DNA of 9,472 nucleotides from NCBI GenBank assembly GCA_005878685.1, contig VBLN01000063.1, positions 544 through 10,015 of the forward strand, read 5' to 3'. Below, one piece after another: positions 1 to 5,712 of this stretch; position 1 is the first letter of the stretch, and every line of letters starts with the position of its first letter. The translations under genes and the position numbers were made by a program. The DNA comes from Deltaproteobacteria bacterium. GTDB taxonomy: Bacteria; Desulfobacterota; Binatia; UBA9968. The notes beneath the pieces are model-generated. The model ran no database searches, was not told where the DNA came from, and saw nothing but the letters and a program-made list of their open reading frames with translations.

Positions 1-787
1 TTTGGGAAAGAACGTTCCATGCCGCTCCGAAGTTGGTTGGGACTGCTACCGACGAAGTAAGGAGGTCGCAGGGCGTGCCGGAGGAAGGAGGTGTAGGAGT
101 GGCCGATGAAGCGCCTCTGGCTACCACGCTTACATTATCAATGTCGGTATGGTCAGTTCCGTAATACACGTTATACCAACGAACATAAAGGACGCTGTGC
201 GGGCCGGAGTTGAAAGCGTGTGAAATGAGCGACCAATTGGTATTTGAAGTGGGGGTCTCTGAATCATAATATGCGACAAACTCTTTGTCATAATTCGGGG
301 GTGTTGGCCCAAGGTCGACTTCCTCGTCGCCATCATTGTCGGGGCAAAGGTTGGCTCGCGTGGGGTCGCTAGGAGGAGGAGGATACTTGGTACAGTCATC
401 CAAAAACGGAATTTGGATCCCTGAAGTCACAAGGGTCGTCCCGCGTATCCAATAACTGAATGTATAGTCCGTGTATGGGGTCACATCGATCCGTTGAAAC
501 AGGAACGACTGGTTGCAGCCGGGGCATTCGGAGCCGGTGCCGGAGACATATTGCATCCGTGCGAACTGGGTTCCGTCTGCGGCCGAGCCCTGCATGATCT
601 CGACACCGGCAGGCGATCCCTCCTCTTCACCGCCCCATGGGCGGTCGTGCGGGTCAAGACCTCGCGGCGGCCCTAGCTCGAAGCTGGGGTCCTGAACGAG
701 GTTGACGCCTGATGCGCCAGAAGCAAGCGCATACGCCAGAAAACCGCATACCAGAGCCGTTGTTGTCATGACTAATGATTTTTTCAT
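1..787 (-). CDS. Secreted protein with CBM-like beta-sandwich domain, partial (C-terminus off the left edge)
   Basis: Read on the minus strand, one frame stays open from the ATG at 787 to base 1, giving 262 codons with no stop, so the gene continues outside the window. Residues 1-27 form a signal peptide: basic MKKS start, hydrophobic stretch about 8-21, and Ala/Gly/Ser-rich cleavage zone. From about residue 29 the pattern NLVQDPSFELG, a Trp-containing turn, a G/S-rich strand and VTPYTDYTFSYWIRG (103-117) resembles the start of carbohydrate-binding or PEP-CTERM-associated beta-sandwich modules (CBM4/9-like). This is family resemblance, not proof of sugar binding. Residues 128-170 are an insertion-like loop with PPPP and an Asp-rich DNDGDEEVD (150-158) that could bind calcium. 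Cysteines are at 88 and 91 (CPGC), 132, 148 and 240. DIDNVSVVARG (215-225) closes the module, followed by a Pro/Thr/Ser linker (about 226-239) and the start of another domain. Likely extracellular or cell-surface. Enzymatic function, if any, lies outside the window. Confidence 0.8.
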   Translation of the reverse strand, partial: MKKSLVMTTTALVCGFLAYALASGASGVNLVQDPSFELGPPRGLDPHDRPWGGEEEGSPAGVEIMQGSAADGTQFARMQYVSGTGSECPGCNQSFLFQRIDVTPYTDYTFSYWIRGTTLVTSGIQIPFLDDCTKYPPPPSDPTRANLCPDNDGDEEVDLGPTPPNYDKEFVAYYDSETPTSNTNWSLISHAFNSGPHSVLYVRWYNVYYGTDHTDIDNVSVVARGASSATPTPPSSGTPCDLLTSSVAVPTNFGAAWNVLSQ

Positions 788-793
788 ACATTA

Positions 794-799
794 ATTATA
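794..799 (-). promoter_or_regulatory. Extended -10 promoter (TGGTATAAT), apparently leaderless
   Basis: On the minus strand a perfect TATAAT is preceded by TGG, giving the extended -10 form TGnTATAAT. Exactly six bases (788-793) separate it from the ATG at 787, so the usual initiation distance puts the +1 on the A of the start codon. No Shine-Dalgarno sequence lies between box and ATG. No good -35 hexamer is seen 16-18 bases upstream, as is common for extended -10 promoters. The leaderless mRNA is inference from spacing. Confidence 0.55.
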
Positions 800-843
800 C
801 CAGTTCGAGCGGATACATCCTGCAACCAAAGAATTTCGGCGCG

Positions 844-1236
844 ATGTTGAGTACATGTTTGATAAGATCGAGTCGCCACCTAAATCTGCTAGTCCTAAAA
901 TACGTGGGAAAAGCCTGGTCGTTGATTTTCGACGCATTCAGAAACAATAGGGGACTGGAGGGAGCGAATGCCGATCTGGCTTTACTCATTGTGGATGCTC
1001 CCCCAAGTGATACCTTAGCCGCTATCGATTCGGTAGAGTATGTGACTAGATCTTTGCCGACAGCGGCCATTATCCTTGACTTGGTTCAAAGGGAGAAGCG
1101 GCTACGCAAGGATTTAAACGAAGCCGTCGAAAATGCCACCTTAGCGGTTGCCCGCGACCAATTGTCATCTCGCGAGATGGCGGAAATTAGCCGCTTTCAC
1201 CATTTTGATTGGGAGGCAATTGGAGTCAGCATATGA
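844..1236 (+). CDS. Hypothetical protein, unrecognised; start uncertain
   Basis: I do not recognise this 130-residue ORF (ATG 844, stop TGA 1234-1236). The C-terminal two thirds look like genuine protein: a hydrophobic strand ADLALLIVDAPP (43-54), an amphipathic helix (about 56-70), a second strand TAAIILDL (73-80), then a long charged helix rich in Arg, Lys and Glu (81-115) and an aromatic HHFDWEAIG end. Strand-helix-strand followed by a long helix suggests a fragment of an alpha/beta fold, such as a receiver-like or nucleotide-binding domain, but no catalytic motif is visible. None of the possible starts (ATG 775, ATG 844, GTG 904, TTG 922) has a clear ribosome binding site. ATG 775 would overlap the start of the divergent secreted-protein gene. 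The first 20 residues look less protein-like than the rest, so this may be a small orphan gene or a degraded remnant of a larger one. Confidence 0.4.
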   Translation: MLSTCLIRSSRHLNLLVLKYVGKAWSLIFDAFRNNRGLEGANADLALLIVDAPPSDTLAAIDSVEYVTRSLPTAAIILDLVQREKRLRKDLNEAVENATLAVARDQLSSREMAEISRFHHFDWEAIGVSI

Positions 1237-1706
1237 AACGGTAAAAAGTAAGTAGTGGAAAAATCGTTGGCCCCTCCTACAAACTAGCGCGAGCGGGGGA
1301 CCCCAGGCGCTGCCCGACTTCTGAGATCATCCCACCTCCCCGTCCGATCCGATGAAAAATTTCCCAGCAAGTGGAATAAACGAAAAAGCCCAGCCTACGA
1401 GGATCTCTGACAGGCCTGAAGACACGGACAATTCACGCACAGGCCAGAGAAAGGGTTTGCAGCGACGTGCCGCGTTCCCATCCGCACTTCTCTGAGACCT
1501 CCTTCAAAACGTTGCTGAAGGGAAATCCTTCATCAAATTTATGTAGGGAATTGCCTTCAACGGCCTAACTGTTCAAATCTTGCGCTTTAATAAAATTCCA
1601 TCCCAGGTCAATAGGTTAGCTCTGCCTTACACCACTTTGGTATGGCATTTGCGGACAAATCTTTCGCGGACTAGGACTTCATAGCGAGGTTTACGAGAAA
1701 AGGCCA
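1237..1706. other. Gene-free stretch of 470 bases
   Basis: No frame on either strand gives a convincing protein here. It contains one GC-rich imperfect hairpin (1286-1311) and, toward the right, more AT-rich sequence (about 1540-1620) that may carry the promoter of the transglycosylase gene. I could not pick out a strong -35/-10 pair. TTGCGG (N17) TAGGAC near 1650-1680 is too weak to call. Confidence 0.5.
1286..1311. repeat. GC-rich imperfect inverted repeat
   Basis: AGCGC (1286-1290) pairs with GCGCT (1307-1311), and GGGG (1296-1299) faces CCCC (1301-1304) inside it, separated by a single A, so the two stems cannot both form fully without rearrangement. It begins 50 bases after the stop of the orphan ORF. 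No T-run follows on the plus strand, so it is not a standard intrinsic terminator. Confidence 0.3.
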
Positions 1707-2396
1707 ATGACCACAAAGGGTTCAAAGTTTCCTCTTTATCGAAGTCTTAGATATCGCATGCCAGCCCTGAACCTAGCGCTAGCGTCGCTGATTTTTGCTC
1801 TGCTGATTCCAACCGATCCTTTGATAGGCGGAGGTGACCATGTCGATCCGCTTGATCGTGCGGATGCGGCGACCATCAAGATCTATTCCTTTGTGTCTCG
1901 GAAAGGAAGCTTCAGCGAAGGATTGGCTTGGTCCATTGCCGAAGCCATCCTAAAGGAGAGCAAACGACACTCCCTGGATCCCCTCTTGATCCTTGCGGTC
2001 ATAGAAGTGGAAAGCCGTTTTCGCCCCGGAGCCGTGTCTCCGGGAGGGGCACGGGGCTTGATGCAGATCCGTCCCTTCGTAGCGACTGCTCTCGCTGAAA
2101 CAGCAGATATTGAGGCCTGGAAAGGTAAAGAGAGCTTGGATGACCCGATACTGAACATAAAGTTGGGGGTTTTTTATCTGAGCCAGCTGAAAGAAAGTTT
2201 CAAGGACTTAAAGCTCGCTTTGACGGCGTATAATTTGGGCCCAGCACAGGTTAAAAACAGATTGGAAGAACGGGTGCCTATGTCGTTCACTTATGCAAAA
2301 AAGGTGCTTTCGGTTCATCGCATTTACAGGAGCCAGAACACGTCAAAGCAGATGGCCCTTTTGGCCGACCGGGAATCGCAGAGATCCAGTCTGTGA
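1707..2396 (+). CDS. Membrane-anchored or secreted SLT-family lytic transglycosylase
   Basis: Predicted 229-residue peptidoglycan lytic transglycosylase, which cleaves the MurNAc-GlcNAc bond of the wall with formation of 1,6-anhydroMurNAc. Residues 19-37 form a hydrophobic segment that is a signal peptide or N-terminal anchor, placing the enzyme in the periplasm. The SLT catalytic domain covers about residues 75-205: AVIEVESRFRPGAVS (97-111) with E102 as the predicted general acid, GARGLMQI (114-121), AYNLGP (174-179, the usual AYNxGP motif) and Y196 in FTYAKKV. The protein is little more than the SLT domain plus the membrane segment, so it resembles small MltC/Slt-like enzymes and lacks the large helical superhelix of Slt70. 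ATG 1707 is preceded by AAAGG about four bases upstream; ATG 1758 (M18) is an alternative that keeps the hydrophobic segment. It lies 25 bases before mlaC and is probably co-transcribed with it, linking wall turnover to outer-membrane upkeep. Confidence 0.9.
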   Translation: MTTKGSKFPLYRSLRYRMPALNLALASLIFALLIPTDPLIGGGDHVDPLDRADAATIKIYSFVSRKGSFSEGLAWSIAEAILKESKRHSLDPLLILAVIEVESRFRPGAVSPGGARGLMQIRPFVATALAETADIEAWKGKESLDDPILNIKLGVFYLSQLKESFKDLKLALTAYNLGPAQVKNRLEERVPMSFTYAKKVLSVHRIYRSQNTSKQMALLADRESQRSSL

Positions 2397-2410
2397 TTGT
2401 TTGAAGTTTG

Positions 2411-2415
2411 GGAGG
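2411..2415 (+). promoter_or_regulatory. Ribosome binding site fixing the mlaC start
   Basis: GGAGG lies six bases upstream of ATG 2422. The same frame is open farther upstream to an ATG at 2293, but that start would overlap the transglycosylase gene by about 100 bases and put the signal peptide in the interior. The strong site and the signal peptide both select 2422. Confidence 0.85.
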
Positions 2416-2421
2416 AACACA

Positions 2422-3045
2422 ATGAAAAATCATAAAGCTAGCTTCGTCTTATTCTTCCTGTTTTTTTCTTTTTTACTTCCGCTTCCGCTGAAAGCGGGAG
2501 CTCCTACGGAGCAGGTGCGGGGCACTGTAGACAAAGTCCTCGCCATCCTCCAGGATCCAAGTCTTAAATCAAAGGACAAAACGAAGGAGCGCCGGCAGCA
2601 ATTGCGCCAAGTGATCTCTGCCAGGTTTGATTTTACTGAAATGGCTAAACGTTCCTTAGGACAGCAATGGCAGCGCCGCACGGCCGAGGAACAGGCTGAG
2701 TTTGTAAAGCTCTTCACCGACCTGCTAGAAGATGCCTACGTGAGTAAAATGGAGTCTTACAACGGTGAAAAAGTTCTCTACACGCGTGAGAACCAAGATA
2801 GTGATTCTGTCGAAGTGGATACGAAGATTGCGACAAAAAAAGGGGAGGAATATTCAATCAATTACAAGCTTCACCAGTCTAAGGGCGAATGGAAAGTTTA
2901 CGACGTGGTGATCGAAAACGTCAGTCTCGTTAACAATTACCGCTCTCAGTTCAACCGGATTCTTGCGAACTCCTCGTTCAACGATCTGGTTCAACGGATT
3001 AAGGAGAAACAGCTGAACGCGGCAGGGACCAAGGGGAAAAGCTGA
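2422..3045 (+). CDS. mlaC: MlaC/Ttg2D-family periplasmic phospholipid-binding protein
   Basis: A 207-residue protein of the MlaC (Ttg2D, Tol_Tol_Ttg2) family. In characterised bacteria MlaC shuttles phospholipids through the periplasm between an outer-membrane complex and the inner-membrane MlaFEDB ABC transporter, maintaining lipid asymmetry. Residues 1-27 are a signal peptide: MKNHK basic start, a very hydrophobic Phe/Leu stretch (8-23) and a KAGA cleavage site. The mature protein shows the family hallmarks: FDFTEMAKRSLGQQW (69-83), EEQAEFVKLFTDLLEDAY (89-106) and, near the end, GEWKVYDVVIENVSLV (155-170) followed by NNYRSQFNRIL (171-181). Length is typical. The transporter genes mlaE, mlaF and mlaD are not in the window. 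The upstream partner is an SLT transglycosylase, probably in the same transcript, which ends at the terminator 37 bases downstream. The symbol rests on family similarity; the exact lipid cargo cannot be read from the sequence. Confidence 0.88.
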   Translation: MKNHKASFVLFFLFFSFLLPLPLKAGAPTEQVRGTVDKVLAILQDPSLKSKDKTKERRQQLRQVISARFDFTEMAKRSLGQQWQRRTAEEQAEFVKLFTDLLEDAYVSKMESYNGEKVLYTRENQDSDSVEVDTKIATKKGEEYSINYKLHQSKGEWKVYDVVIENVSLVNNYRSQFNRILANSSFNDLVQRIKEKQLNAAGTKGKS

Positions 3046-3081
3046 GATCTCTTAATCGGGGACTTGAGCCATGCGCAGGGT

Positions 3082-3112
3082 AGGCCATCTGTAGGATGGC
3101 TTGATTGTTTTT
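3082..3112 (+). terminator. Intrinsic terminator after mlaC
   Basis: AGGCCATC (3082-3089), loop TGTAG, and GATGGCTT (3095-3102) form an eight-pair stem including one G-U. The T-rich run GATTGTTTTT ends at 3112. It ends the transglycosylase-mlaC unit. Confidence 0.75.
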
Positions 3113-3197
3113 AGATGTTTTTTGCTTTTGTGGTTCATAGGGCTTTCAGGACAACAAGCGCCTGGGCAAAAGCTAATGTCAGCCATAAGGATCTGAG

Positions 3198-3243
3198 GGC
3201 CTTTACTAAGGCCTACGTCGAATAGGAGCGGAAAGGCCTTAGT
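3198..3243 (+). promoter_or_regulatory. Three-segment alternative RNA hairpins (possible attenuator or small RNA element)
   Basis: Segment A, GGCCTT (3198-3203), can pair with AAGGCC (3208-3213) across a four-base loop. Segment B, ACTAAGGCCT (3205-3214), can instead pair perfectly over ten bases with segment C, AGGCCTTAGT (3234-3243), across a 19-base loop. A-B and B-C are mutually exclusive, as in attenuators and riboswitch expression platforms. No T-run follows segment C and no gene starts nearby, so the role is unknown. As DNA, the B-C pair could also be a protein-binding inverted repeat. Confidence 0.35.
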
Positions 3244-3424
3244 TCAAGGCGGGTTTCAATCGGATGGTGATGGGTGTTTTGTTCAAAGTGCTTCGCGACG
3301 AAGTAACGATAAAACAAGCTTGATCTCTTAGAAATCCAGCCGGAGATGATGATCTGGCCAACCCCCGGACATTCCCCGCATCTGAACCAATAGGCGAGTC
3401 AGAACGTCCCATTTCCATAAGTTC

Positions 3425-3453
3425 TTGACTTCGTTGCCTTCCTCCCGTAGTTT
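3425..3453 (+). promoter_or_regulatory. Candidate sigma-70-type promoter for the tRNA-Leu/tig unit
   Basis: TTGACT (3425-3430, five of six consensus bases) is followed at 17 bases by TAGTTT (3448-3453), a poor -10 box with three matches. It is the best -35/-10 pair I see upstream of the tRNA. Transcripts from it would pass through the terminator-like hairpin at 3488-3529. Confidence 0.3.
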
Positions 3454-3487
3454 TCTTCCTAGACTGGCTTATTAATGAGAGTAGTCC

Positions 3488-3529
3488 GCCGGCCTCCGTG
3501 GATTCTCCTGGAGAGCCGGCAGTCTTTTT
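3488..3529 (+). terminator. Terminator-like hairpin directly upstream of tRNA-Leu
   Basis: GCCGGCCTCC (3488-3497) pairs with GGAG (3510-3513) and GCCGGC (3515-3520) with one bulged A (3514), closing a 12-base loop. AGTC and five T residues (3525-3529) follow. This is a strong intrinsic-terminator shape, yet the tRNA 5' end is only seven bases after the T-run, with no room for a promoter between them. It may end an unseen upstream RNA, act as an attenuator, or be a processing structure in the tRNA leader. Confidence 0.55.
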
Positions 3530-3536
3530 CGGCCGC

Positions 3537-3619
3537 GCGAGAGTGGCGGAACTGGCAGACGCACTAGACTTAGGATCTAGCGGGCAACCGTGGGGGTTCG
3601 AGTCCCCCCTCTCGCACCA
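3537..3619 (+). tRNA. tRNA-Leu (anticodon UAG)
   Basis: All cloverleaf parts are present. Acceptor stem GCGAGAG (3537-3543) pairs with CTCTCGC (3609-3615), followed by discriminator A and an encoded CCA (3617-3619). The anticodon stem CTAGA/TCTAG holds loop CTTAGGA with anticodon TAG (3571-3573), which reads CUA and probably other CUN leucine codons. The extra arm is long (class II, as expected for tRNA-Leu), and the T arm is GGGGG-TTCGAGT-CCCCC (3592-3608). No terminator is visible between it and tig, so it may be excised from the tig operon transcript. Confidence 0.96.
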
Positions 3620-3640
3620 GTATTTCAGAGGGGTAAAAGC

Positions 3641-3691
3641 GAAGAGCCAGTTTCTGATCATTTCAAAGGAAGGAAACGGCTAAGAGTCTTC
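3641..3691 (+). promoter_or_regulatory. Stem-loop in the leader between tRNA-Leu and tig
   Basis: AGCC-A-GTTTC (3645-3654) pairs with GAAACGGCT (3673-3681) as nine base pairs with one bulged A around an 18-base loop. GAAG (3641-3644) can extend the pairing with CTTC (3688-3691) across a small internal bulge. The loop carries a purine-rich GGAAG that resembles a ribosome binding site but has no start codon at suitable distance. It could influence separation of tRNA and mRNA or tig translation. No U-run follows, so it is not a terminator. Confidence 0.35.
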
Positions 3692-3723
3692 AGAATCATC
3701 CCCGGTTTCCCTTGGATCAGAAG

Positions 3724-5040
3724 ATGAAAATCGATGTTGACACGTTGACCCCGGTCCAGCGCAGGATTCGGGTTGAATTTCCCCCGGACGCAGTCGAAAA
3801 GGAATTTTTTCAGGTTTACGAGAACCTAGGTCGGCGAGCGAGAATCAAGGGGTTCCGCCAAGGCAAGGTGCCTCGCTCTGTTCTGCAGGGACTCTATGGG
3901 GACGAGATTAAGGGAGAGGTGCTGTCACGACTGGTAGAGCACTCGCTCAGAGAAGTGGTGAAAAGTCACGGGCTCAAGATGGTCTCTCGGCCCGAGATCG
4001 ACGCGAACGAGTTGAATGAAGGAAAGACGTTTGTTTTCTCGGCGCTCGTAGAGGTCAAGCCGGAAATCCAGGTGAAGAACTATATTGGGCTTGAAGTGGA
4101 GAAGGTCAAGCTTTCGGTGGGGGAAGCTCAGGTCGAGATGGCCCTGCGCCATCTCCAGGAAGAACACGCCCAGTTGGAGCCGGTAGAGGACCGGGATGTC
4201 GTTGAGGCGGGAGATTTTGTGGTTCTAGATTTTGTCGGCTCGATAGACGGAAAGCCGTTCCCAGGAGGTCGGCAAGAAAACTATCCGCTTGAAATTGGTA
4301 GCGGCAGGGCATTGCCGCAGTTTGAAGCAGCGATCGTCGGGTTGAAAAAGGGTCGGGAACATACTATTAGTTTTGACTATCCAACAGATTATTTTAACCA
4401 AGAGCTGGCGGGGAAGACAGCGGTTTTTTCCCTGACCGTTCAGGCGATTAAGAAAAGGGTTTTGCCTCTTCTGGACGACGAGTTTGCCAAGGACCATGGA
4501 GAGTCCGCTTCTCTGGATGAGTTAAAACGGAAGCTCCGAGTTCGGTTAGCGAGCGAGCTTGAAGAGATTCAAATCACAGACCTCAAGGAAAAACTTTTGG
4601 CTCGTCTCATCGAGGCGAATGCCTTTGAGGTGCCCCCGGCTATGGTGGATCGGCAGGTCCGCTATCTGATGGAGAGGCGCCAAGCGCGGCTGGCGGCCGA
4701 AGGCCCGTCCTCTTCCGAAAAGCAGTTTTCTGCGGAGCAGCTGCGGAAGGATCTGGAACCTCAGGCGCGTCGTCAGAGCCAGGCGACGCTCTTGATCGAG
4801 AAGATTGCGGAGGCCGAAGGTATTAAGGTCTCAGATGAAGAGGTTCAGCTGAGGATTGAAAAAATAGCTCGCACAGCCGGCGATAAGGGAGCTGCGGTGC
4901 GAGAGCTTTATCGACCCAGCGATGCGCGTGAGGGTCTCCGTTCCGAGATGGTCTTCGATCGTACGGTCGAATTCCTGTTGCAGCGGGCAGAGGTTAAAGA
5001 AGTTGAGCCACCCGTTGATGAGCAGGAGAAAAAAAGATAA
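3724..5040 (+). CDS. tig: Trigger factor, ribosome-bound chaperone and peptidyl-prolyl isomerase
   Basis: A 438-residue trigger factor, close to the family's usual length. It docks beside the ribosomal exit tunnel and shields nascent chains in the cytoplasm. The N-terminal ribosome-binding domain (about 1-115) carries the signature GFRQGKVP (43-50). The FKBP-like isomerase domain spans about 157-245, from [17 protein letters not shown] to the VFSLTV strand. The C-terminal helical chaperone arms follow, with [19 protein letters not shown] as a typical stretch. The frame is open to a TTG at 3712, four codons upstream. I prefer ATG 3724 because [14 protein letters not shown] matches the normal family N-terminus and neither start has a good Shine-Dalgarno sequence. 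The acidic/basic tail ends in EQEKKR. First protein gene of the tig-clpP-clpX-lon cluster, 31 bases before clpP. Confidence 0.97.
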   Translation: MKIDVDTLTPVQRRIRVEFPPDAVEKEFFQVYENLGRRARIKGFRQGKVPRSVLQGLYGDEIKGEVLSRLVEHSLREVVKSHGLKMVSRPEIDANELNEGKTFVFSALVEVKPEIQVKNYIGLEVEKVKLSVGEAQVEMALRHLQEEHAQLEPVEDRDVVEAGDFVVLDFVGSIDGKPFPGGRQENYPLEIGSGRALPQFEAAIVGLKKGREHTISFDYPTDYFNQELAGKTAVFSLTVQAIKKRVLPLLDDEFAKDHGESASLDELKRKLRVRLASELEEIQITDLKEKLLARLIEANAFEVPPAMVDRQVRYLMERRQARLAAEGPSSSEKQFSAEQLRKDLEPQARRQSQATLLIEKIAEAEGIKVSDEEVQLRIEKIARTAGDKGAAVRELYRPSDAREGLRSEMVFDRTVEFLLQRAEVKEVEPPVDEQEKKR

Positions 5041-5071
5041 AATACACTTGTGGGTTGGCGGTTCTGAGACT

Positions 5072-5701
5072 ATGAACTTTATCCCGATGGTGGTTGAGCA
5101 GACGGGGCGAGGAGAGCGTGCCTACGACATCTATTCTCGACTGCTTAAAGATCGGATCGTTTTTTTGGGAACCGTGGTGACGGACGAGGTGGCAAACCTG
5201 ATTACGGCTCAACTCCTTTTTCTCGAATCTGAGGATCCGGAACGGGACATCTATTTTTACATCAACACGCCCGGAGGGTCTGTTACTGCTGGTCTCGCTA
5301 TCTATGATACTATGCAATATGTGCGGCCACAGATGTCGACCGTGTGTGTGGGACAGGCAGCGAGCATGGGCGCGATTCTCCTGGCCGCTGGGACCAAAGG
5401 GAAACGGTATGCCCTACCGCACTCGCGCATTATGATCCACCAGCCTTTGGGGGGATTCCAAGGTACCGCGACGGATGTGGATATTCAGGCGCGCGAAATG
5501 CTGCGCATGAGGGAAGAGCTCAACAATATTTTGATGAAGCACACGGGACAGAGCCTCAAAAAAATCGAGAAGGATACCGATCGCGACCTTTTCATGAGCG
5601 GCAAGCAGGCGCTGGAATATGGCTTGGTCGACGAGGTGATTGTGAACCGACCGGATAGTAACGTGAATCGGCCGGATAGTAAGGATAGTAATAAGAGGTA
5701 A
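5072..5701 (+). CDS. clpP: ClpP, proteolytic subunit of ATP-dependent Clp protease
   Basis: A 209-residue serine peptidase that assembles into a 14-mer chamber and degrades proteins threaded in by ClpX. The catalytic triad is visible: S98 in GQAASMGA, H123 in IMIHQP and D172 in [19 protein letters not shown] (62-71) forms the oxyanion-hole and substrate-binding strand. The start at ATG 5072 gives [20 protein letters not shown], the normal ClpP N-terminus with only a very short propeptide. The frame is open upstream into tig, but those residues are tig in another frame. The Shine-Dalgarno sequence is weak (TGAG very close to the ATG). The C-terminus after VDEVI has an unusual hydrophilic tail, residues 191-209, made by a DNA tandem repeat. 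clpX follows after 11 bases. Confidence 0.97.
   Translation: MNFIPMVVEQTGRGERAYDIYSRLLKDRIVFLGTVVTDEVANLITAQLLFLESEDPERDIYFYINTPGGSVTAGLAIYDTMQYVRPQMSTVCVGQAASMGAILLAAGTKGKRYALPHSRIMIHQPLGGFQGTATDVDIQAREMLRMREELNNILMKHTGQSLKKIEKDTDRDLFMSGKQALEYGLVDEVIVNRPDSNVNRPDSKDSNKR
5642..5691 (+). repeat. Imperfect 21-bp tandem repeat at the 3' end of clpP
   Basis: Two 21-base units (5642-5662 and 5663-5683) differ at three positions, and a third partial copy of GGATAGTAA follows (5683-5691). The unit is a multiple of three, so it stays in frame and encodes VNRPDSN, then VNRPDSK, then DSN. This suggests slippage-driven growth of the ClpP tail. Confidence 0.85.
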
Positions 5702-5712
5702 ACGGGGGTTCT

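Larger units (their letters stand above)
3113..3487. other. Gene-free stretch between the mlaC terminator and the tRNA leader
   Basis: About 375 bases with no supported protein-coding gene on either strand. A long minus-strand frame crosses this region and the tRNA, but its N-terminal part is only the reverse complement of the tRNA. Visible structure is the alternative hairpin set at 3198-3243, a small hairpin CTTCG-CGA-CGAAG at 3291-3303, and a weak promoter candidate at 3425-3453. Confidence 0.5.

Noticed and set aside
130..399. Minus-strand ORF of 89 codons within the partial secreted-protein gene
   Set aside because: It is in another frame of the same strand as the long open frame at 1-787, which has a signal peptide and module-like sequence; this one has neither.
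1327..1510. Minus-strand open frame of about 60 codons ending in a hydrophobic stretch
   Set aside because: No ATG, no ribosome binding site and no recognisable pattern; probably chance.
3239..3661. Minus-strand ORF of 140 codons across the tRNA, containing CERGDSNPHG
   Set aside because: This peptide is the well-known false translation of a tRNA-Leu reverse complement. The remainder shows no domain or protein-like pattern.
3498..3683. Plus-strand ORF of 61 codons containing RVAELADALDLGSSG
   Set aside because: It is a direct false translation of the tRNA-Leu gene.
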